From a virus: 26,352 bases of DNA. A model generated the notes under the pieces. It saw only the letters and a program-made list of their open reading frames with translations. It made no database searches and had not been told where the DNA came from. The stretch covers positions 1 to 26,352 of IMG/VR virus record IMGVR_UViG_3300046517_000816, one strand, 5' to 3'. Made by a program: the position numbers and the translations under genes. Below are positions 1-6,872 of this stretch, piece after piece; position 1 is the first letter of the stretch, and every line of letters begins with the position of its first letter.

Positions 1-2
1 CT

Positions 3-95
3 GTTCGGCGGGGGGCGTATCTGGTGAGCCACGGCGTGCTGCTCGGCATCATGTGCCTGGCGCTGGTGGTGCTGCTGATCGCCGCTGTCACCTGA
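3..95 (+). CDS. C-terminal end of a small membrane protein (5' truncated)
   Basis: The reading frame is open from the window edge and stops at TGA 93-95. The 30 visible residues end in a strongly hydrophobic helix (LLGIMCLALVVLLIAAV), so the product finishes in a membrane span with almost nothing after it. A GTG at 24 could start a 23-residue peptide, but the frame is open upstream and this is more likely the tail of a longer gene. Function is not recognisable. It could be phage or host sequence, and no boundary signal was seen. Confidence 0.45.
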   Translation, partial: VRRGAYLVSHGVLLGIMCLALVVLLIAAVT

Positions 96-130
96 TCGTC
101 GCGTGACGACACGGCCGGATAGCGAGTAGC

Positions 131-154
131 GGGCGGCTTCTGGCGGTACCGCCC
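131..154. other. Inverted repeat in the leader before the PEP-CTERM gene
   Basis: The 180-base gap between the first stop and the PEP-CTERM start contains a perfect 12-base palindrome (GGCGGTACCGCC, 142-153). An overlapping pair of arms, GGGCGG (131-136) and CCGCCC (149-154), gives two alternative hairpins. No T-tract follows, so a factor-independent terminator is not supported. It could be an operator or a structured leader. I see no convincing -35/-10 pair in this gap. Confidence 0.3.
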
Positions 155-274
155 ACCACTCTCCCGCGCTCCTTGCACGGACGCGGTGGCCCACCACAGC
201 ACGATCGAGTCCAGCTCGCAACGACACGCAACGACGCCTGCGCATCAACAACAAACCCACAGGGGCTTCACGTC

Positions 275-910
275 ATGAAACACGCACTGCTCGGCGTCAC
301 CATCGTGGCTGGCGCCATGTTCTTCCACGCACCGGCCTATGCCACGGTCATCCTCTCGTTCGGTCAAACTGCCGGCACGCCGATCACGGCAACGGAGAAC
401 GGAGCGCAGACCGCCACCACGCTCAGCGCCACCGATGCGGCGATCAGCGTCACTCAGATCGAGAATGGCGCGCCGACCAGTGCCTTCTTCGATCTCAGTG
501 CGACGTCTGTCGGTGCCGCCGTGCCGATCCTGGGGGGAAGTGCGCAGAAGTTTAGCGGCACGTTCAGCATTACCAGCGCGGCGGGCGGCGCCGGCACCAA
601 CTACCTGTCGGGCACATTCGCGGACGTGACGTTTGGCAGCGGTGCCGGTGGGGCACTCGCGGTCGGTGCGCCGCCTGATGCGCTGACGCTGACATCCGAT
701 GTCATCACCTCGCTACTGCAGCCATCCGCCGTGGGCCTGGCGTTCGCCAATATCACGCCGGCATTCCAGATCGTCGGCACCAGCATCGGCTCGTTCACCT
801 CGTCGGTGTCGGGGACATTCAGTGCCAGCGCGGTGCCGGAACCGGCGAGCCTGGCGCTGCTGGGCGTCGGGCTGCTGGGGCTTGGGTTGGTGCGTCAGCG
901 GCGTGCGTGA
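275..910 (+). CDS. PEP-CTERM sorting-domain protein
   Basis: A 211-residue secreted protein. Residues 1-23 form a Sec signal peptide (basic MKH, hydrophobic core, AYA before the mature chain). The middle is rich in Gly, Ala, Ser and Thr, fits a beta-structured extracellular protein, and has no catalytic motif I recognise. The last 25 residues carry the PEP-CTERM signature: VPEP at 187-190, a hydrophobic helix, then the basic end RQRRA. In known systems exosortase in the inner membrane processes this tag, usually in bacteria that make exopolysaccharide. The ATG at 275 is chosen because the signal peptide starts exactly there, although the frame is open further upstream. The stop overlaps the next gene's GTG start (GTGA), implying one operon with the small genes that follow. 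Either the phage carries a host-surface gene or the left edge is host DNA. Confidence 0.85.
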   Translation: MKHALLGVTIVAGAMFFHAPAYATVILSFGQTAGTPITATENGAQTATTLSATDAAISVTQIENGAPTSAFFDLSATSVGAAVPILGGSAQKFSGTFSITSAAGGAGTNYLSGTFADVTFGSGAGGALAVGAPPDALTLTSDVITSLLQPSAVGLAFANITPAFQIVGTSIGSFTSSVSGTFSASAVPEPASLALLGVGLLGLGLVRQRRA

Positions 911-1107
911 CCGAGCAGGAGCGCACGAATGGGCTGCTGGCGTCGATCAGCGAGAGGCTGATCCGGGTGCTGCCGCCAGCGTTCCTCGTGCTCCTGATCC
1001 TCAACGCGCTGTTCCTGGCGGCTTTCTGGTGGGTGTTCGACCACAACGTCGTAGCCCGCACCGAACTCCTCAACAGGATCGTTGAGAAATGTCTGCTGCG
1101 CCCCTGA
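907..1107 (+). CDS. Small single-span membrane protein
   Basis: A 66-residue protein starting at GTG 907, which overlaps the previous stop by four bases. It has a polar N-terminus of about 20 residues, one hydrophobic segment at about 24-44 ending in aromatic residues (AFWWVF), then a charged tail (RTELLNRIVEKC). The size and shape resemble small membrane proteins often found in phages of alphaproteobacteria, which are sometimes called holin-like, but nothing in the sequence proves a lysis role. It overlaps the next gene by 19 bases, so translation is probably coupled. A PEP-CTERM accessory role is also conceivable from its position. Confidence 0.6.
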   Translation: MTEQERTNGLLASISERLIRVLPPAFLVLLILNALFLAAFWWVFDHNVVARTELLNRIVEKCLLRP

Positions 1108-1271
1108 AACCGCGCAAACCGGGCTACCGACTGACCCCCGAGCGCGCGCGGGAGATCGGTAAGCTGGGCGGCGTGGCGCGCGCCAAGGCGCTGTCGCGGG
1201 AGCAGCGCTCAGAGATCGGCTGCAAGGCCGCGACGGGACGCTGGGGCGCGATCACCGGGCGCAGCTACTGA
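1089..1271 (+). CDS. Small basic protein with KGG-like motif
   Basis: A 60-residue, strongly basic protein. The core GKLGGVARAKALSREQRSEI followed by a CKAATGRW stretch matches a pattern seen in many small phage and bacterial proteins in which a Gly-Gly repeat is followed by a Ser-x-x-x-Arg helix and an Ala-rich basic end. The biochemical role is unknown; its charge would suit nucleic-acid binding, which is inference. It starts inside the end of the previous gene and ends before the hairpin at 1286-1317. It is the last gene of the short plus-strand group that begins with the PEP-CTERM gene. Confidence 0.55.
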   Translation: MSAAPLKPRKPGYRLTPERAREIGKLGGVARAKALSREQRSEIGCKAATGRWGAITGRSY

Positions 1272-1285
1272 GCCGGCCCAAAGAA

Positions 1286-1317
1286 AAGCCCCGCACTCAC
1301 ACAGGAGAGCGGGGCTT
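1286..1317 (-). terminator. Factor-independent terminator of the minus-strand gene 1381-1635
   Basis: A perfect 9-bp stem (AAGCCCCGC at 1286-1294, GCGGGGCTT at 1309-1317) encloses a 14-base loop. Read on the minus strand, the stem runs into TTTTCTTT, a usable U-tract. Read on the plus strand, no T-run follows. It therefore mainly ends transcription of the minus-strand gene, and its stem may also slow transcripts leaving 1271. Confidence 0.75.
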
Positions 1318-1380
1318 GGAAGGTTCTTCAGACCGAATCGCGAGCCACGATAGCGCGGAGAGCGGCGCCATGCCAGCCAG

Positions 1381-1635
1381 CTACAGGCGGGAGAGAATCT
1401 CGGCCTCGTTCTCCGGGATCAGCTCGCGAACCACAGTGATATGCGCCGCCAGTAGTTCCTCGCGTAGCGTGGCATTGTCTGCGTCACTGCCAGCGAAGTG
1501 CCCTGCCAGCCAAGTAGCCAGCAAATCTGCCAGCACCGCGCCTTGAACGGATGGAGGCTGACCGGCCAGGTGCGGCTCAATCTCCCACACCAGGTCGCTC
1601 ACATCATTCCGTTCCACGAGCTTGTTCCGTTCCAC
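1381..1635 (-). CDS. Small conserved-type phage protein of unknown function
   Basis: An 84-residue acidic, mostly helical protein. The frame is open further upstream on the minus strand, but GTG at 1635 is preferred because a strong ribosome binding site (GGAGGAAAG) sits seven bases before it. It begins with a duplicated VERN motif encoded by two 12-base direct repeats. The rest (AVLADLLATWLAGHF near residue 34, then a Leu/Glu-rich C-terminus) looks like a small helical protein seen in other alphaproteobacterial phages, with no known role. It diverges from the 1664 gene across 28 bases and is followed by a terminator, which supports independent expression. Position and orientation would fit a regulator, but no DNA-binding motif is visible. 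Confidence 0.65.
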   Translation of the reverse strand: MERNKLVERNDVSDLVWEIEPHLAGQPPSVQGAVLADLLATWLAGHFAGSDADNATLREELLAAHITVVRELIPENEAEILSRL

Positions 1636-1640
1636 GCTCT

Positions 1641-1657
1641 TTCCTCCCGGTGAGGAG
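1641..1657. promoter_or_regulatory. Hairpin covering the ribosome binding sites of both divergent genes
   Basis: TTCCTC (1641-1646) can pair with GAGGAG (1652-1657), with a five-base loop and one terminal G-U pair. GAGGAG is the Shine-Dalgarno sequence of the plus gene at 1664. The complement of the first arm is the GGAGG Shine-Dalgarno of the minus gene starting at 1635. Each transcript can therefore fold its own ribosome binding site into a short stem. Pairing is read directly; a regulatory effect is inference. Confidence 0.35.
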
Positions 1658-1663
1658 ACCACC

Positions 1664-1948
1664 ATGCCAGCTAGCATGAAGGACGTCATCTCGGTCCCCT
1701 GGACCGACGAGGAGCGCACCACCCTGCGCCAGATGTGGCAGAACGGCATGGGCGTGACGCTCCTGGGGCGCATGCTGGGGCGCTCCAAGTATTCCGTCGC
1801 CAAACAGGTGCGGGCACTGCGCCTGGGGCCGCGTGGAGGCCCCGTAGCGCCGCCGCAACCGCCGCCACACCGCCAGCCACCACCGCAGCCGCTACGCCCG
1901 GGCGCTCACACCCTGCCGCCGCTGCCGAGTGAACTACAGGGAACCTGA
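1664..1948 (+). CDS. GcrA-like helix-turn-helix protein with proline-rich tail
   Basis: A 94-residue protein. Residues 12-55 (PWTDEERTTLRQMW, then GVTLLGRMLGRSKYSVAKQV) read as a three-helix DNA-binding domain like the N-terminus of GcrA, the alphaproteobacterial cell-cycle regulator that works with sigma70 at methylated promoters. The tail from about 58 is almost all Pro, Arg, Gln and His. ATG 1664 is chosen for its GAGGAG site seven bases upstream. The stop overlaps the portal start (TGATG), so it is translationally coupled to the capsid genes. It could regulate the late operon. A role as a terminase small subunit is a weaker option suggested only by its place directly before the portal gene. 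Confidence 0.6.
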   Translation: MPASMKDVISVPWTDEERTTLRQMWQNGMGVTLLGRMLGRSKYSVAKQVRALRLGPRGGPVAPPQPPPHRQPPPQPLRPGAHTLPPLPSELQGT

Positions 1949-4146
1949 TGGCCCGACGCCCACAATCCGGTGATGCTGCGATCGTGCGCGAGGCGAAAGC
2001 CCGTTTCGAGCGCTGCGTGGCGTGGGAGAGCGCGTGGAGAGAGCGAGCGCTGTTTGACACTCGTTTCGCCAACGGTGACAGCGCCAATATGTGGCAATGG
2101 GACACCAATGTGCGCTCCGAGCGCGGTTCCCGACCGTCACTGACGTACAACCAGGTCCGCCAGCACAACCTCCAGGTCATCAATGACGCGAGGCAGAACA
2201 AAGCGCAGATAAAAGTCACGCCTACCGGTGGCCGAGCCTCATACGAGGCCGCACAAGTCTTTTCCGGCATCATCCGCCGCATCGAGTATGTGTCGAAGGC
2301 CGTCGATGCCTACAGCACAGCCACATACCACCAGGTCGAGTCGGGCATCGGCTACGTCCGCGTCCAAACGGACTACTGCGATGACACCTCGTTCGACCTC
2401 GACCTGTTCATCCGCCGCATTGCCGATCCGCGCACCGTCTACATGGACCCAGACGCCAAACTCTACGACAAATCCGACGCCAACTTCGCGTTTGTGTTCG
2501 AGGACATCCCGCGCGACCGCTACGAGGAGGAATACGGCGCCGAGGACAGTCCCGCCCCGGTCACCCTCGAACACTCGGACGGCTGGAACGACAAGGATCA
2601 CGTCAGGATCGCTGAATACTGGCGCGTCAACATGGCCAACGCCACGCTCCACCGCCTGCAGGACGGCACCGTGGTGCGGGACGACGAGATACCCGACGAG
2701 CTACGCGATCAGGTCAAGCCGCTGATCGTGAAGTCGAGGGACATCGCCGAGCCGAAAATCGAGTGGTTCAAGCTGGCCGGCGACCGCGTCATCGACCGCG
2801 AGGAATGGCTCGGGAAATACATTCCTTTCGTGCCGTTCATCGGAGAGGAAACCGTCATCGCCGGCGAGATGGATCGCAAGGGGCATACCAGAAGCCAAAT
2901 AGATGCCCAAAGGATTTATAACTACTGGGCTTCGGCAGCCGTCGAGCAGGTCGCGCTGCAGACCAAGTCACCGTATGTCGCGCGGGCCGATGCGATAGAA
3001 GGCCGTGAAGAGCAGTGGGCCACCGCCAACGTCAAGAACTGGTCGGTGCTGGTCTATAATTCGCTCGATGAGAAGAGCAACGCGATCCCGCGTCCCGAGC
3101 GCGAGCCACCGCCGCAGATGGCGCAGGCGTATATACAAGGGATGCAGATCGCCCGCCAGGACCTGATGAGCGTGACCGGCCAGTATCAGGCCGAGTTGGG
3201 CATGCCGAGCAACGAACGCAGCGGCATTGCAATACAGCAGCGCCAGCGGCAGGGCGACACCGCGACATACCACTACATCGACAACCAGGCGAAAGGCATC
3301 CGGCAGATCGGCCGCATCCTCATCGACCTCATTCCCAAGGTTTACGATGTGCGCCGGGTCGTCATGACGCTGGCCGAGGATGGCACCGAGAACAAGGTGC
3401 TGGTTGATCCGCAGGCGCAGGACGCGCACCAGTTCGTTGCTCAGCAGCCTGACGGCTCGCACGCGCCGGTCACACCAGGCGATGCGCAGAAGCAGCAGGA
3501 AGACCCGGAACAGCCTGATCCCTCCGTCATCTTCAACCCACAGATCGGGCAGTACGACGTTGAGGCCGATGTTGGCCCGGCGTACGGCACGCAGCGGCAA
3601 GAGGCCGCGAACGCATTCGCGCAGATAATGGCGCAAAACCCGGCGGCGTTTCAGGTCGTTGGCGATTTCTGGGCTACCAACAGCGACTTCCCCGGCGCCG
3701 ACGAACTGGCCGATCGGCTAAAGCGGGGCCTGCCGCCGCAATACAAGGCCGGCCCTGATCCTCAGGTGCTTGCGGTGCAGCAACAAGCCCAGCAGATGGT
3801 CGAGCACGCCAAGCAACTGCTCGGGCAGGCCGATCAGGAGATCGCGCAACTCAAACAGCAGGTCGCGGAGCTCCAGTCGCAGGCGAAGGACAAGGGCGCC
3901 GAGATCGCGGTGAAGGACTACGACGCCGAAACCCGCAGATTGGCCGCTGTCGGCAGCATCGACCCGCACAGTACGCAGATCATCGTTCGGGACATGGTCT
4001 CCGACATGCTCGGCACGCGCTTGCAGCCCATCCTGGAGGGCCACGCCGACGTGCAGGGCGACCTGGCAGCGCGCATGGCCCCACCAGTGCCACCGAATGG
4101 CTCCGACGCCTCCGGAGGCTCTCCAGCGCCGGCACCGGTGCAGTGA
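1948..4146 (+). CDS. Portal protein, P22 gp1-like
   Basis: A 732-residue protein, close to the 725 of P22 gp1. Twelve copies of a portal form the DNA entry and exit ring at one capsid vertex, receive DNA from the terminase and hold the tail. The N-terminal part (WRERALFDTRFANGD, then RPSLTYNQVRQ near 66-76), the Asp/Tyr-rich clip/wing region and the FVPFIGEE stretch near 294-301 fit the P22-type portal family. Residues about 610-700 are Gln/Lys-rich helices with coiled-coil character, as expected for the barrel that projects into the capsid. The C-terminus is a disordered Pro/Ala tail ending SPAPAPVQ. The DNA for that end is repeated 514 bases downstream. It starts by TGATG overlap with the previous gene. 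Confidence 0.92.
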   Translation: MARRPQSGDAAIVREAKARFERCVAWESAWRERALFDTRFANGDSANMWQWDTNVRSERGSRPSLTYNQVRQHNLQVINDARQNKAQIKVTPTGGRASYEAAQVFSGIIRRIEYVSKAVDAYSTATYHQVESGIGYVRVQTDYCDDTSFDLDLFIRRIADPRTVYMDPDAKLYDKSDANFAFVFEDIPRDRYEEEYGAEDSPAPVTLEHSDGWNDKDHVRIAEYWRVNMANATLHRLQDGTVVRDDEIPDELRDQVKPLIVKSRDIAEPKIEWFKLAGDRVIDREEWLGKYIPFVPFIGEETVIAGEMDRKGHTRSQIDAQRIYNYWASAAVEQVALQTKSPYVARADAIEGREEQWATANVKNWSVLVYNSLDEKSNAIPRPEREPPPQMAQAYIQGMQIARQDLMSVTGQYQAELGMPSNERSGIAIQQRQRQGDTATYHYIDNQAKGIRQIGRILIDLIPKVYDVRRVVMTLAEDGTENKVLVDPQAQDAHQFVAQQPDGSHAPVTPGDAQKQQEDPEQPDPSVIFNPQIGQYDVEADVGPAYGTQRQEAANAFAQIMAQNPAAFQVVGDFWATNSDFPGADELADRLKRGLPPQYKAGPDPQVLAVQQQAQQMVEHAKQLLGQADQEIAQLKQQVAELQSQAKDKGAEIAVKDYDAETRRLAAVGSIDPHSTQIIVRDMVSDMLGTRLQPILEGHADVQGDLAARMAPPVPPNGSDASGGSPAPAPVQ
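4126..4146 (+). repeat. Left copy of a 21-bp direct repeat (end of portal gene)
   Basis: These 21 bases encode the last portal residues (APAPVQ) and stop, and are repeated exactly at 4640-4660. The flanks of the two copies differ. The pair brackets the miniature coat gene, as expected if that gene entered by recombination that duplicated the target or brought its own copy of the portal end. Confidence 0.9.
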
Positions 4147-4628
4147 TGGAGCGGAGAGGGTTTCTCGGCGGCGTGATGGCCACATTGGCCGCGCCTGCTG
4201 TAATCCGACCCGGACTACTGATGCCGGTATCGACTCTGGCATTTCCGATATATGGCCCAGGCGGTTTTCTCACGCATTCGATGATCGCGCGCGAGTTCAA
4301 CCGTCGTTTGCAAGGCATGGTGCGTTCCGGCTTGGTAGGCAACACGGCGTCCGGGCAGTCGTCTGTGGATGTAACGATCACCGCGTATGACATGACGTAT
4401 TCGATCGAGGACTTCGCCTTGCGCTATATTGATCCAGCAGCGCGCTCTATTGCGGCTCATTTGAATGCGAAAGGCAGCAAGCTTTCTATCGGACAAATCC
4501 TGCCAATACCACATGGCATTGAGGCCGGGGCTGTTGATGACCGGAACGGTGTAATAGCGCGGGCGATCACGGCTTACGACCTACTCACAGATACGCAGTG
4601 CCTGCGTTTTGACGTGAGGCACTCATGA
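4143..4628 (+). CDS. Miniature coat-protein paralogue with Tat-like N-terminus
   Basis: A 161-residue protein starting at GTG 4143 or ATG 4146. Residues 3-29 look like a twin-arginine signal (RRGFLGG, hydrophobic stretch, then APAVIRP). The rest aligns in three blocks with the coat protein at 8199: LTHSMI at 43-48 with the coat start; VDVTITAYDMTYSIEDF and on (75-109) with coat 86-120, about 40% identical by eye; and 136-158 with the coat C-terminal block ending RIDV, 9 of 23 identical without gaps. About 200 central coat residues are missing. GC is about 50-57% in lines counted by hand, against about 62% in the portal gene. The gene lies between 21-bp direct repeats. It may be a minor capsid or assembly-modulating protein. 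Export by Tat is doubtful because the coat-like body would act in the cytoplasm. Confidence 0.65.
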   Translation: MMERRGFLGGVMATLAAPAVIRPGLLMPVSTLAFPIYGPGGFLTHSMIAREFNRRLQGMVRSGLVGNTASGQSSVDVTITAYDMTYSIEDFALRYIDPAARSIAAHLNAKGSKLSIGQILPIPHGIEAGAVDDRNGVIARAITAYDLLTDTQCLRFDVRHS

Positions 4629-4639
4629 CCGACACCCCC

Positions 4640-4660
4640 GCGCCGGCACCGGTGCAGTGA
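4640..4660 (+). repeat. Right copy of the 21-bp direct repeat, inside an 11-codon remnant ORF
   Basis: This copy is identical to 4126-4146. It lies in a tiny frame, 4625-4660 (MTDTPAPAPVQ), whose ATG overlaps the stop of the miniature coat gene (ATGA). The peptide repeats the portal tail, so it is best read as a remnant of a portal-like C-terminus rather than a working gene. Confidence 0.9.
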
Positions 4661-4661
4661 G

Positions 4662-6434
4662 TTGGCCGTCAACCTGCTCCAGTATGGCGACCCCTACGGG
4701 CTCAGCGACAACCCGCTGGGGCGCGCGCCTGCGCCACCCTATGACCCGGCCACCGCGACGCTGCCGGATACCGGGAAACCGACAGTTGTGGACCCGTTGG
4801 TGGACTGGCTCGCCGCGATGCGGGCGAAGCACCTTCAGCGCACCGAGACCACACCGATCTGGCCGCTGACGAACCCGGTCGGCACCCAGAGCCTGGGCGA
4901 GCAGTCGCTGAGTATGCCGCAGGGGCCATACGATCAGGTCGCGTTTATGCGGCAGGACGGCTCGCCGGTCATGGCCTCGGATATAGCGGCGGCGCATCAG
5001 GCGATAGAGACCGCGAAGGACGTGGCGCCGACTATGGCGCTCGGCATGATGGGGACGACCGGCGCGCGCTACCGCCGCATCGGCCCGGGCTACGAGACGA
5101 TCGATCCTAGCGTTCCCGCGCCGCCCGGCGAGCCGCCGGCTTTCGGCATCGGGCACAACAACCCGCCAGTCCGCAGCGCCATCTGGGCGGCGCCACAGAC
5201 GCGTGGCGCGGCAACCGCGACGATAGGACGGATGGGCTCCAACGCGGATGCGACGCTCGAGGCGTTGGGGCTGCCGGCCTACAACGACATCGTGCCGTCG
5301 ACCAACACCGGCCCGGTGCCCGAGAGCCTGGTCCAATCGGGCTCGCCCGTGCGGCCTGGCCAGGTGTTCGACCTGTCCGATACCTGGCGCGTGCCGGATG
5401 TCCCGCAGGAACCGCTGTCGCGCATCGATCCCGAGGCGGGGCGCCGCAAGGGGCTGCCGCCGCACATCATCGACGCCACCACCGATCCCGAGATCCGCGC
5501 TAAGCTGCGGACGGTGGCAGAGGCGGGGCTGAAGACCGGCGGCGCCTACTGGTACAACGCCGAGCCCCTACGCCTGGCGTTTGTCACCGAGTTGGGACCA
5601 GAGGAAGGCAACGCCACGTTTGCTAAATACATGCGCACGGTTGGCGCCGTTTCGGCCGGGTCCGACGTGAGCCAGAACATTAGGACCGCGAGCTACTACA
5701 ACGTGCGTGAGCGACAGGGAAACCCGGTGCAGGGGGAGCAACTTCCTAACAAGAAGTGGACGCCAATCGATTTAGAAAGCCCTTACGGGCACAAAATGCA
5801 GGGCGCGCAATACGGCGCTTACCGCGACATTGCCGGCGGCAATCCGCTCGATCCAGAGATGCGCCCGAAGCGCGCCAGCTTCGACGCCAATCTGAGTGGC
5901 AATCAGGAGCCGGTAACGGTGGACAAGCACAATTTGCGCCTGATCGGCATGCTGTCGAAAGACCCCGAGTTCCTCAACACGACGCAGACGGCGGACGTTA
6001 ATTACCCGTCGATCGGGGTGAAGAAGGGCGACAAGATCAACTGGCGCGATGAGGTCAAATCGGGGCGGCTCACGATCGACCAGATGCTGGAAATACCGCA
6101 GGCCTGGAAGGACGTGCCCGAGGCCAACCACTACGCCGCCCTGGAGGGCTTCCAGCAGGATCTGGCGCGCGAGATGGGCATAAGCCCCGCGCAGCTGCAG
6201 GCGGCGCTGTGGGTGGGCGGGGGGCGCGTCACGGGGCTGCGCTCGCTACCGACATCCTTTATGGGTGCCGTCGAGGGCCGCCTGCAGAAGACCGCCGCCA
6301 CGCTCGGCGGCACGCCCACCAAGGCATTGCTCGACTTCGTGCGCGGCAAGAAGCCCCTGCTGTCACCGCTCGCGGCGACGGTCGGCGCTGGTGCGGCGGC
6401 TAACGCCCTGCAGCCCGACGATACTCGTCAATGA
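4662..6434 (+). CDS. Large phage protein of unknown function (IGHNNPP motif)
   Basis: A 590-residue protein. The frame is blocked by a stop at 4626-4628 and the first usable start is TTG at 4662, one base past the direct repeat; an earlier ATG or GTG may have been lost in that rearrangement. The N-terminal third is Pro/Gly-rich and contains FGIGHNNPP at 161-169, a short motif recurring in phage proteins. Residues about 280-525 look like one folded domain with KTGGAYWYNAEPLRLAF, VDKHNLRLIGM near 420-430 and LQAALWVGGG near 512-521, a pattern resembling conserved domains of unknown function in other phages. The C-terminus is an Ala/Gly-rich hydrophobic segment. Its place between portal and scaffold fits a minor virion or internal protein; I cannot assign an activity. 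Confidence 0.8.
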   Translation: MAVNLLQYGDPYGLSDNPLGRAPAPPYDPATATLPDTGKPTVVDPLVDWLAAMRAKHLQRTETTPIWPLTNPVGTQSLGEQSLSMPQGPYDQVAFMRQDGSPVMASDIAAAHQAIETAKDVAPTMALGMMGTTGARYRRIGPGYETIDPSVPAPPGEPPAFGIGHNNPPVRSAIWAAPQTRGAATATIGRMGSNADATLEALGLPAYNDIVPSTNTGPVPESLVQSGSPVRPGQVFDLSDTWRVPDVPQEPLSRIDPEAGRRKGLPPHIIDATTDPEIRAKLRTVAEAGLKTGGAYWYNAEPLRLAFVTELGPEEGNATFAKYMRTVGAVSAGSDVSQNIRTASYYNVRERQGNPVQGEQLPNKKWTPIDLESPYGHKMQGAQYGAYRDIAGGNPLDPEMRPKRASFDANLSGNQEPVTVDKHNLRLIGMLSKDPEFLNTTQTADVNYPSIGVKKGDKINWRDEVKSGRLTIDQMLEIPQAWKDVPEANHYAALEGFQQDLAREMGISPAQLQAALWVGGGRVTGLRSLPTSFMGAVEGRLQKTAATLGGTPTKALLDFVRGKKPLLSPLAATVGAGAAANALQPDDTRQ

Positions 6435-6591
6435 ACGCCAAGATGGCATCCGCTTCGTCCGTGTCGTCAGCGATCCGCGCGATTGCGCGCGCGAGCTCGT
6501 GGTCAGTCCCCCAGGACGCAACGCGCTCCACGAACGCGTCGGCGGCCTCCGTTCTCCACCACGGGTGCGGATCTGGTATACTGGTCGACAT
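6400..6591 (-). CDS. Small acidic protein, unknown function
   Basis: A 63-residue protein on the minus strand. ATG 6591 is preceded by AAGGA at a seven-base spacing, so it is favoured over an upstream in-frame ATG. The sequence opens with a Pro/Trp-rich segment (PDPHPWWR) followed by Asp/Glu/Ala-rich helices. It converges on the 4662 gene and overlaps its last 35 bases. A possible promoter lies 71 bases upstream on the same strand. No family is recognised. A small, separately promoted gene on the opposite strand inside a late operon is typical of a cargo (moron) gene, but that is inference. Confidence 0.6.
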   Translation of the reverse strand: MSTSIPDPHPWWRTEAADAFVERVASWGTDHELARAIARIADDTDEADAILAFIDEYRRAAGR

Positions 6592-6661
6592 GCTGCGTTC
6601 CTTCTCAAACAAGGGGCGTCGCTAGGGGCGGGATCGGCGCGCAAACACCGGTCCCGTCCCG

Positions 6662-6690
6662 CATATAGCACAACCATTGCGGTATTCCAA
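6662..6690 (-). promoter_or_regulatory. Possible sigma70-type promoter for the small minus-strand gene
   Basis: On the minus strand, TTGGAA (6690-6685) and TATATG (6667-6662) are separated by 17 bases, each matching four of six consensus positions. The -10 box lies 71 bases before ATG 6591. The spacing is ideal but the boxes are weak. It stands out in otherwise GC-rich DNA. Confidence 0.35.
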
Positions 6691-6692
6691 AG

Positions 6693-6872
6693 ATGACTGA
6701 CCCCACCAGCCTGCCCGAGGCGCTGGTCGAGATCGAGCGCCTGCGCGCCCGTGTCACCGAGCTCGAGGCCGAGCTCGCCATCACCCACGGCACCCTGGCA
6801 AAACCCACGCCAGACGAGCCGACCACGATCGTCCACAACGTGAAACCGTCAGCACCACCACATGGCGAGTGA
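6693..6872 (+). CDS. Short coiled-coil protein
   Basis: A 59-residue protein. After a short acidic start, residues about 8-33 form an uninterrupted heptad-like helix (ALVEIERLRARVTELEAELA), a clear coiled coil. The C-terminal half is Pro/Thr-rich and probably disordered. Its end overlaps the start of the next gene by 11 bases, implying coupled translation with the assembly genes downstream. The ribosome binding site is weak. Its place just before the coat-arm protein and scaffold suggests a helper in capsid assembly, but nothing proves it. Confidence 0.6.
   Translation: MTDPTSLPEALVEIERLRARVTELEAELAITHGTLAKPTPDEPTTIVHNVKPSAPPHGE

Noticed and set aside
1286-1317. Strong plus-strand terminator after the small basic gene
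   Set aside because: The stem is good, but the T-tract exists only on the minus strand.
4143-4230. Twin-arginine export of the miniature coat protein
   Set aside because: The RRGFLGG and hydrophobic stretch look like a Tat signal, but the rest is coat-like and a cytoplasmic assembly role is more sensible. I report the likeness, not export.
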